From: Carallia brachiata
Taxonomy: Eukaryota; Streptophyta; Magnoliopsida; Malpighiales; Rhizophoraceae
Length of the DNA stretch: 64,000 nt
Direction: 5' to 3'
NCBI GenBank assembly: GCA_021464245.1
Contig: JADCRB010000013.1
Coordinates: forward strand, 7,910,895 to 7,974,894
A program made the position numbers and the translations under genes. Every line of letters starts with the position of its first letter. Position 1 is the stretch's first letter. The notes below the pieces were generated by a model. It was not told where the DNA came from and made no database searches. It worked only from the letters and a program-made list of their open reading frames with translations. Positions 55,578-64,000 of this stretch are shown here, piece after piece.

Positions 55578-57478
55578 ATGAGGATACCCATCGTGCTCAA
55601 TCAGTTTCTCTTCCATGTTGCTGGAGGAGTTGCATTCCTTTTTCTACAGTTTTGCGGTATGTAAATTCTCCCATATATCAATGTTAAATTAATTTGTTTG
55701 CCTTATTAATATTATATATATAGTACTGTCTATATATCTTTAGTAATGTTAATTCTTTGATTTTTTTCACTCTGGTCTTAATTGGATTTATGGGGGAAGT
55801 TAAATGACACCACCGTGTTTTCCTTGTATTTTTAACTTGGAACTTTCTTGGTCAACAATTCGACTTTTCAGAAAAGGAAGGGAAATGTGAAGTGAGCTAA
55901 TGGTTGTTCAATATTTTGCTTTCAGCTTCTGAAGTGCGCAATTTTTAAGCGTTGCGATGCAATAGATGGGAAAAAATTGAAATCCCGAATACAAAAAAGC
56001 AATCTTACAGAACCCAAACTAAGCTAATGATTCTTCCACAAAATAAGCTCTAGAATTTACAGTTTTTAAACAAACTAAATAAATAAGAAACTGCTAAATT
56101 TAGGTTATAGATAATAAATTTAAGTCATTCTTCTTAATACCTACTTACGATCATCTCATATAAGATTATGTTACAATTAAATGCTTGAATAAACATAATC
56201 ATTTGACAGTTTTATTCTCAATATATCCTTGGCATCTAACCTTTCTTTTAGGCAGGATAATTAATTCTACCGAAAGTTTACTGGAGAAGTGGTTTTTCCT
56301 GTTCGTTTGGGGTTGAAGTCTTGAGAGTCTTAATTAGCAGGCCGGGCTTTGGTTTCATCGTCACGTAACTTCCTCTGTTGTTTGACGTACTCGAGTCCCG
56401 TTACATAGCCTACAAAAAGTTATCCAACTAATATCCAAATTACAGTAATAAGTGTCTTTTTTGCAACGATAATAAAACTTTGTAAATTAAAAAAAATGGT
56501 AATAATTTTTTATTATACATTTTATTATTGTAATTATATAAATTATATTAATTATTATAATCTTGAAAAGATTTGAATAACTTTTTATATGACCATTAAC
56601 ATTTTTCCCTCATATTGTATATATAATGAATGTGGATTTAAATGGTACTCAGATGGGAAGGTGATGATGGAGTACATTGGCGCCACAGGGGCTCCGGTGA
56701 GCTTTGACGCTGTTCCAATTGAAGACAAGATAGACTTCAACTTCATCCTCGGCTTTGCCATTGATTCAGACTCATCGGGCAACCCTCAAAATGGCAGTTT
56801 TGTGCCATACTGGACGGACACGTTGACCCCAGAATCGGTGGCGGGCATCAAGAAGAGGCACCCAAATGTGAAAGTGATGGCCAGTCTAGCCGGCTGGAGC
56901 ATTGGTGAGAAAGTCCTTTATTGGTACAATCCAAAAGACCCTCAACTCTGGATATCCAATGCTTTCGATTCCCTGAAATCCATCTCTGAAAAATACCATC
57001 TTGATGGCATCGACATCGACTACGAGAGTTTTCCCAAGAAAAATGCCAACAACAGCACTTTTGCTTACTGCATTGGCGAGCTCATTTCTCCTGAAAAACC
57101 AAACAGTTATCTCTGTTGCCACCATTGCCCATTTTACACCACCGTTAGGCCCTACATGGAGCTTTTCGGAGATATGGAACCGTTATTGACTATGTTAACT
57201 ACCAATTCTACACCGACAAGATCAAGACGCCTGAAGCGTATCTGAAAGCGTTTCAGCTTCGAGGCTCGCAGTTCGATAAAAACAAGTTGCTGCCGAGCTA
57301 TGAAGTCGATGGCAGAGGTATTCAAGGAGATGGATTTTTCGATGCTTTGACTCTGATACAGAATAGCGGCTTTGCCGTTAACGGGGTGATGATCTACTCA
57401 GCTGATACTTCTTCCAAGGATAACTATTATTATGAGAGGAAGTCTCAAGCATTTTTGCTGAATGGGACTAATTACTAG
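55578..57478 (+). CDS. GH18 chitinase-like protein (class of bulb chitinase / chitinase 2-like), frame broken three times
   Basis: Exon 1 is 55578-55656, encoding a secretory signal (MRIPIVLNQFLFHVAGGVAF). Exon 2 is 56653-57478; the GT-AG join CG|AT is in phase and yields CDGKVMMEYIGATG. The GH18 barrel shows the DxxDxDxE catalytic signature as DGIDIDYE, so the acid/base Glu is present, plus an SLAGWSIG strand. After CIGELIS the frame slips near 57084-57091 (probably a CT lost), slips again at GCCC 57127-57130 (a C lost) and again near 57171-57174. With these supplied, frames read LLKNQTVISVATIAPFYTT, then YGTVIDYVNYQFYTDKI, to NGTNY at the stop: 909 nt, 302 aa, a normal length. The family hydrolyses chitin or has lost activity. 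The clustered losses of 1-2 nt may be assembly errors or recent pseudogenisation. Confidence 0.8.
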
Positions 57479-57884
57479 TTCTAGATTCGAGCAAGTAGGC
57501 CTGCAAAATCTGCTGCTGGCATGATTTTGGATCAATGAAAAAATTAAATTGACTTTAATTGTTGTGTAATTGGAAGAACTACAATAGAATGTTTGCATAT
57601 TGATTGAATTGGTCAAAATGTGAACTTGGTATTTGTGCTTTTTTGCAACTACGTACCCATGTTGCATTAGTTTTCGTCTATTGCATTGCAAGAAGTTGGT
57701 GGGCTAAAATATGGATTGGGGAGAATCTTGTTAATACCAAAATAACGAGACGCAGTCCGAGAATTTAGCATGAGATCAATTAGAGTATTGATGATGTATA
57801 TATGTAACTGCAATTTGTTTTTAATAGCTAAATTTAAAGATAATTGACCCAAAAAAAAAAATCTACTAGTAGGATTGTTTATAT
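57479..57884. other. 3' flank of the GH18 gene
   Basis: AT-rich DNA, probably including the 3' untranslated region. Nothing else recognised. Confidence 0.4.
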
Positions 57885-59080
57885 TGATTTTTCAGGTTTT
57901 TACTGATTCAACTAGGATTTGACCCTGTTTTTTTATTAGTGATAAATTATAAGCACTGCCAGTTTTTACTGAACCAAATCAGAAATCTAATTAGTTCCCA
58001 ATTTTTATAATCCGACCAATTATTATGGCAACCACGGTAAGTAGCAATAATATTCTCGAAACGTTAACTGCTGTTCAGGCAATCAATCCAGTGGCTGCAA
58101 ATTTGCTCGCTCGAGAAATCAAAGCAGAGGCACGACAGGTAGCATTCAAATTATGCTTGGCATCAAAGCAGAGGCTCAACCGCCGTAGCCTTTCCAAGGG
58201 CTGTTTGCACATGACGAGATCGACTGAGGCCATGTCATCCATAATTTCATAGTCTTAAGGAATAAGTAGAGAAGAAATTACGGAGTTGCACAGTCCTGGC
58301 TGAACATGCAAGCAATTGAGGCAGAGGAGTCCATTTGGTCTGATGGCATCCAGATTCCAAATACATGCAGGCAACTTGCCAACGGGGGTGTGTAAACAAT
58401 CTAAGTTGACTTGATGACAATTTTTTCTTTCGATGAAAGAAGAAAGAGGGTAAAAATTAAAAAAAAAACTGTTCATGTGCATGGAATATAATAAGCTAGA
58501 GGAAGTATTCAATAAGACGCCACTAAGTAATCAATAAAATTTTGTTCTTGTTAAGCTATCCTGTCATGTATTGAAAAAATAATTAATTGTTAATTTTTTT
58601 GCAACCACATCTATACTTTGTAAAACAAAAAAAGAATGAATCATTAAGATATTTTTTATTTTTTATTACTTTTATTAATCAATATGGTTTCAAAATATTA
58701 ATAGTTAGTTATTTTTTAAATATTTATCAGGACAAAATTTGGAGACAAAATCCTTTTGACTCCCAATCCATGCCCCTATATATATATCCTAAAATATATC
58801 CATGCCCCTAAAATATAGATATATATAGGCAAATTTCCTTGTGCTACTGACGGATTGATCATTCACAATGACCATAATTTCAACGCATCCGTGCGGTTAA
58901 GTGATGGACAAACTCCATTGCAAGACATTTAATTTGATCCCATTTAACTTGGCTTCCATTTCTCTTTGCGACGAAGATAACGAATAAACATGAGGGGCAC
59001 AAGGAAAACAAAGACAACCAGTTTTGCACAGGCAAAGCAACCATGAAAGAATTGAAATGTTTTTAAGTTTTTTTTCTTTT
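57885..59080. pseudogene. Relic duplicate of the CDKA 3' region lacking exons
   Basis: Same orientation as the block at 38085-38870 and similar over about 700 bp in pieces, with an extra 400 bp at about 58540-58950. At about 59022 the match jumps to CDKA intron 4: CAGTTTTGCACAGG, AAAGAATTGA, GTTTTT resembles 41322-41372. The intervening CDKA sequence with exons 5-8 is absent. It therefore looks like a degraded segmental duplicate of the CDKA locus after an internal deletion. The 75-aa ORF at 58025-58252 starts at a word also present at 38221 but the frame is not conserved. Confidence 0.6.
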
Positions 59081-60335
59081 TTTTTTAATGTCTATCCATG
59101 CCACACAGTTGACGCATACAAGAAGACACCGTTTTTTCGGTTAGAACAAAATCGAAATGCAGCCCCACGATTTGACCTGAAGTATGAATAAACAAACCAA
59201 AAGATTTGCAAAAAAAAAAAGAACAGAGAAACAGAGAGTGTGTGGAGAGAAAGGAGAAGAAAACAGACCTGCAACTATGCCTATTTCTGGAAGGTAGACC
59301 CATTCCAAAACGACTTCTGTCCCCTCCGAAAACGGCGCTTGCTCTCCTCCCTTCAATTCTCTCTCGCTCCAAAATTTCCACCTATCTAAATCCTCCACGT
59401 GTCCCCTTCAAACTGTACGGACAAACTCTCTGTCTTGCCGACTCTCGCTTGCCTCAAAATTTCTCCCTTCCTGTCCTTCCCGCCTCTTTTCTTTCCTCTC
59501 TCTCTCTTTCTCTCAAAACAGACAGACTGTCACTAACTTTCAGGCTCATTCCTCAAACTTCCCCTTCCTTTTATCTGAGCCGTATGTCATTTTGATCCTG
59601 TTTGCCTCTCGTCTCTCCACGCGAAGGTCAAACTCCGCGGAAGCCATAATAAACTCACTCTTTTCTCTCTCTCTCTCTCTTTCTTTCTCTCTCTGATTCT
59701 GTTTTTAGAAAAAAGGAGAAAATGCGAGTCTCATTGCTGTTTCCGATTGTGATTATTCGTTCTTGATTTTGTTTTTGTGTTTGTTTGTTTTGTTTCTCCA
59801 AATTTCTAATGCAAACAGGCGCAGAAGGCGATCCTCCATCGCTAGCTCTCCTTCCTTTCCGGATTTCATTAAACTCGTAAGCCTCATTTCTACTACGTGC
59901 ATGCAGTTTTAGATCGTCCAAAAACAAAAAAAAAAAATCTCTAATTGCCTCTGTTTGGCTGCCGAGAAACCAAAGGAAAAGTCGGGATGAGGCTTCTATA
60001 ATAATACAGGGAAAAAGAAACTAACGTGCATGTGCTTGCAAATTTTCTTCTAGTAGCGGCAGTTTCATTGCTCTGTTTGGCTATGTCCATTTTGGTTTCT
60101 ATTATCTGTTATTCATTTTCTCTGCTCCCAAACGTACCGGAAAAATGTTTTGCTTCTGGTATTTGCGTTGGAAGGAGCTAAAATATGCTGATGATTATGG
60201 TTTACTAGGTTAAAATTGAGGAACCTGGACACCAAAACACGAGCGGGCGAAGATTAGGTGCATATACAGAAGAGGTAGCGAAGACGGAGAGTGCTAGCTC
60301 GCGAGCTAGCAAGTGATTGGTACATTTGGCCGACA
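59081..60335 (+). promoter_or_regulatory. Promoter and 5' leader region of the callose synthase gene
   Basis: Pyrimidine-rich CTCTCTC tracts at 59494-59514 and 59658-59693 are typical of plant leaders. A stretch with possible leader splice sites (GTAAGC near 59877) precedes the ATG. An exact start site cannot be given. ORFs on both strands here are low complexity. Confidence 0.35.
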
Positions 60336-63300
60336 ATGTCTAATGTAGACAGCGGCCCACAGTTGGTGAGGCGGCCGTCTCGCAGTGCCGCCACCACCAC
60401 CTTCTCCACCGAGGTCTTTGACAATGACGTCGTACCTGCCTCTCTCGGCTCCATTGCTCCCATTCTCCGCATTGCTCATGAGATCGAACAGGAACGCCCT
60501 CGCGTCGCCTATCTTTGTAAGTATTGTACAGTTTCTTCTTTTTGTCAATTTCTCGTTTTGGAGGATTCCATTCCTAAAAGCAAATTTTATGACATTAGAG
60601 CTTGGAGATTACAGCTTTTACATTCTCTCTCTCTGTTTTTTTCTTTTTTTGTTTTTCAATTTCTTGGTGAAATTGGGAAATAGGCCGATTTTATGCGTTC
60701 GAAAAGGCCCATAGATTGGATCCGAACTCCAGCGGTCGCGGCGTGAGGCAGTTCAAGACAGGTTTGCTGCAAAGACTAGAAAGGGTAATTGTGTTTTTTT
60801 CAACCTCTACACAATATATGATGCTTAGTTTATTTTATTTCCTGGCTCAGAATCTGACTCTACATTTCCGATAAATTAATCCATTGATTTGCACACAAGC
60901 TCAGAAGTTTGTGGTCGTTACCATTGTTGATCGAAATTTAAGCAAGCTAACCTTTTGCCACAGCTAGTATTGACTGGAAATTCTTCTAACGTGAAATCCA
61001 TTTGATTAGGACAATGCGTCTAGTCTTGCCTCTCGGGTTAAAAAGACCGATGCACGGGAAATTGAGAGCTTTTATGACCAGTACTATAAACGCTATTGTC
61101 AGGCTCTCGATCAAGGAGAGCAAGCGGACCGGTAATCTTACAGTCGTTATCACATGTCACTACCATTTCGTGTCCAAATATTCTATTTATTATGTTCATG
61201 GTGGATGCGCATGGATGAATTTCCATAGATTTTGTTTGGCTGAACACTCGGACTCATTTTGCTTCACAGAGCTCAACTTGGCAAAGCTTATCAGACGGCA
61301 GGTGTTCTCTTTGAAGTACTTTGCGCTGTTAACAAGTCTGAGAAAGTTGAAGAAGTTGCTCCCGAGGTTATTACCAATCTTCAGCTGCTCATTCTAATTG
61401 CTTTTCAACATGCTGTGCTGCTGTAGTCATACTATGGTGGCAATGTTGAATACCGAGTGAAGTAAGGTTACTGCTATGGTTTTGGCGTGATCAGATTATT
61501 GCTGCGGCAAGAGATGTTCAAGAGAAGAAGGAAATTTATGCCCCATACAACATTCTTCCCTTGGATTCCGCTGGTGCTTCACAGTCCATAATGCAACTCG
61601 AGGAGGTGAGACATATTTCTAGTTCCATTTTGCATCATATTCTCTAATCATACTTTGACATGCTGTTCCTTTCAATTTACACCAGGTGAAGGCTTCTGTA
61701 GCTGCACTATGGAACACTCGAGGATTAAACTGGCCCACAGGATTTGAGCAACACAGGCAGAAAGCTGGAGAGTTAGACCTTCTTGATTGGCTCCGGGCAA
61801 TGTTTGGGTTCCAGGCATGGTTTTGACCCCCAAAATTAAAAGCATAGAGAAGACCAAAATTTAACAGCTCACAAATTAATTTATGATGTCAGTTAGGTAA
61901 TTTATTTTTGTTTCCCTTTTTGTATATGCAGAGAGACAATGTCAGGAACCAGAGGGAGCATTTGATATTATTACTTGCCAACAGTCATATAAAGCTTAAT
62001 CCTAAACCTGAACCTCTGAACAAGGCATGCACTAATCTTTCTCTTGGGTCCTTAATTTCATGCATATCCGATATTCCTATTTTTAGGGACTCATCCAACC
62101 TGTTGATGGTTGCGGCATCAATGATGCATTCACAATTCAGTGTTTCCAGTGCTTAAGTGTGAATGGGGAGTGGGTTAGTTCATGTGTCTATTGTAGTGCT
62201 TAATCTGCATGTCCTTTAATCCTTGCCTCTTGTGCAGCTGGACGATCGAGCTGTTGATGCAGTTATGAACAAGCTCTTCAAGAATTATAAAAACTGGTGT
62301 AAATTTTTAGGACGAAAACACAGTTTACGGTGAGATAAACAGTTTACACAGCTACTCCTGTCAGTTAAATTTTTAATGCATTGACACTTTTTCAAATTTT
62401 CCAACGGATAATATACTTCTTTCCATGTTAAAATTTGCAAGCTTTGCTCTATATGCAGGCTCCCTCAAGGCCAGCAAGAGATCCAGCAGAGAAAGATACT
62501 ATACATGGGCCTATATCTTCTTATCTGGGGTGAAGCAGCTAATGTTCGATTCATGCCAGAATGTCTGTGCTATATTTTTCACAACGTAGGTGCCCATGAT
62601 TTACATAGAAGACACGCTAAATTTCCTTTGTATACTTACTTTCTAACAAGGGTTTTTTCATATGTGTTCAGATGGCATATGAACTCCATGGCCTGTTGGC
62701 AGGAAATGTCAGCATAGTTACTGGAGAAAATATTAAGCCTTCTTATGGTGGCGATGATGAGGCATTCTTGAGGAAGGTTATAACACCAATTTATTGTGTA
62801 ATTGAGAAGGTATGTTGTTGCACAAATTCACACATTGTGGTCAAACTTTCGGGTTCTCTGTTCTGAACTTGAACATTGTCATCTTGTTACAGGAAGCTGC
62901 TAAGAGCCGCAATGGAAAAGCTTCCAACACAGAGTGGTGCAATTATGATGATCTGAATGAATATTTTTGGTTAGTATACATCCATACCCTGAATCCAAAT
63001 GTCGATTAGAAAGTAAGGATTAAGGCTTAAATTAAAAATTAGAAAAAATTCATTTTTATGTCAATTTATTTTGGTTAATACGATTTTGTGGGACAACATT
63101 TAGGTCATCCGATTGCTTCTCTCTTGGTTGGCCCATGCGTGATGATGGAAACTTTTTCAAATCAACACGTGGAATGGCACAGGTAATATTTTATCCTGAG
63201 CTTGTTGTAACTATCAACACTTTACTGCATTTGGTTTTAGGATCTTAATACCATCTCCATGACAGGGAAGGAAGGCTTCTCCAAGAAGATCTGGAAGCAC

Positions 63301-63608
63301 GGGAAAATCAAATTTCATTGAAACCCGAACCTTTTGGCACATATTTCGAAGTTTTGACCGCTTGTGGACTTTTTATGTCCTGGCTCTTCAGGTATTCCAT
63401 TTGCTGAAGTAGAAATTCTGTTTGCTGTTGTGTTGCCACCAATATGGCGAAGTTATTTTAACATCCAAGTAATTCCTGAGCTGTTTATTGCAGGCCATGA
63501 TCATCTTTGCTTGGAGTGAGGTCTCTGTTTCAGATATCATCCGAAAGGATGTCTTATATAAGCTATCCAGCATTTTCATTACAGCAGCTATTCTTCGTGT
63601 TCTGCAAA
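60336..63608 (+). CDS. CALS5: Callose synthase 5-type (CALS5/GSL2), 5' part; continues beyond the window
   Basis: Fourteen exons: 60336-60516, 60684-60784, 61010-61131, 61270-61366, 61495-61605, 61686-61814, 61932-62024, 62238-62329, 62459-62585, 62672-62809, 62893-62969, 63104-63182, 63266-63391 and 63494-63608. All are in phase and give the first 529 residues of about 1900. The start is the ATG of [20 protein letters not shown]. Segments match CALS5: [88 protein letters not shown]. The C-terminal piece enters the first membrane segment ([15 protein letters not shown]). CALS5 is a plasma-membrane 1,3-beta-glucan synthase making the callose wall around microspores. Introns 6 and 7 have GC donors (CAG|GCATGG, AAG|GCATGC), which phase and conserved residues require. 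No frame breaks. Confidence 0.94.
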
Positions 63609-64000
63609 GTATAGCTTTTACTATCTCCATCTCAAAATAGTCCCTGCCTGGTATTCTCTTATTTAAGGGGGGCATAAAATAAATGCATTCACATGGATCG
63701 TTAACCATGTAAATACTTAATCTTTTGAAGTTACCCTCATATACTTTTTTCATCACAACAAGGATAATCTTGAAAGGTTTCCCAACTTTAATATTACTAG
63801 TTCCCATTGGACAGATATTTGGGGACATCGTCATATGTAACATTGACTAGCAACTTTCCCAGGAATGTTCTTGGGATACTATTTCATAGTATTAGCTAGG
63901 CATTTTTGCTGAATATGCTTTGCGTACTCAGGATTGGAGAGTATAATAGTGCTGCAGAGAGCAACTTACAAGAAATTTGAGACCACTGCTGTAACTAACA
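63609..64000 (+). other. Start of callose synthase intron 14
   Basis: The GT donor is at 63609. I could not recognise the next CALS5 exon (expected to open with a codon completing Ser, then VLD-like residues) before the window ends. A CAG at 63930-63932 is followed by an open frame unlike CALS5. Confidence 0.5.

Noticed and set aside
58025..58252. 75-aa ORF starting MATTVSSNN
   Set aside because: The related copy at 38221 does not keep the frame, so coding constraint is unlikely.
63388..63843. 151-aa minus-strand ORF
   Set aside because: It lies over CALS5 exon 14 and flanking introns on the opposite strand, with no domain.

Overview
The window is nuclear DNA from a flowering plant, most likely a woody eudicot. 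The evidence is intron-rich genes with plant-specific products (HECATE-type bHLH, trichome-birefringence-like, PPR, FAS2, CDKA, callose synthase), AT-rich spacers, and plant transposon families (MULE, TRIM, MITEs). The species is not assigned. Multi-exon genes are given as one span, with exon limits in the evidence; exon joins were chosen by hand from splice sites, reading phase and recalled family sequence. Layout: a HECATE-like bHLH gene (1.4-2.1 kb, -); a long AT-rich spacer with a foldback element (2-12 kb); a three-exon TBL O-acetyltransferase-like gene (12.7-16.2 kb, +); a single-exon PPR gene (19.6-20.9 kb, -); a complete 12-exon FAS2 gene (21.7-26.5 kb, -); an invertase/pectin-methylesterase-inhibitor gene (29.2-29.7 kb, +); a cluster of small transposons (29.8-32.0 kb); a PLP-dependent transferase (33.2-35.8 kb, -); an 8-exon CDKA gene (39.0-44.1 kb, -); a complete Mutator-like element (45.0-50.6 kb) with a decayed transposase and a convergent GRF zinc-finger ORF; a second copy of a polypurine-cored MITE (51.7-52.8 kb); a GH18 chitinase-like gene (55.6-57.5 kb, +); a relic of the CDKA 3' region (57.9-59.1 kb); and the 5' third of a CALS5-type callose synthase (60.3 kb to the end, +). 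Two patterns stand out. (1) Five of about 39 introns I could reconstruct start with GC, not GT: two in FAS2, one after the 9-nt first exon of CDKA, two in CALS5. Each is forced by reading phase. (2) Five gene-like loci and the MULE transposase carry isolated 1-2 nt indels, nearly all losses, while bHLH, TBL, FAS2 and the visible CALS5 are clean. In every disrupted host gene the frame resumes with strong family similarity, so base-level assembly errors are as likely as real pseudogenes. The genes do not form a pathway; this is an ordinary plant gene neighbourhood interrupted by mobile DNA. I found no clearly new molecular system. The most unusual features are the GC-AG intron excess, the polypurine-cored MITE family, the two-ORF MULE, and the exon-less CDKA duplicate.
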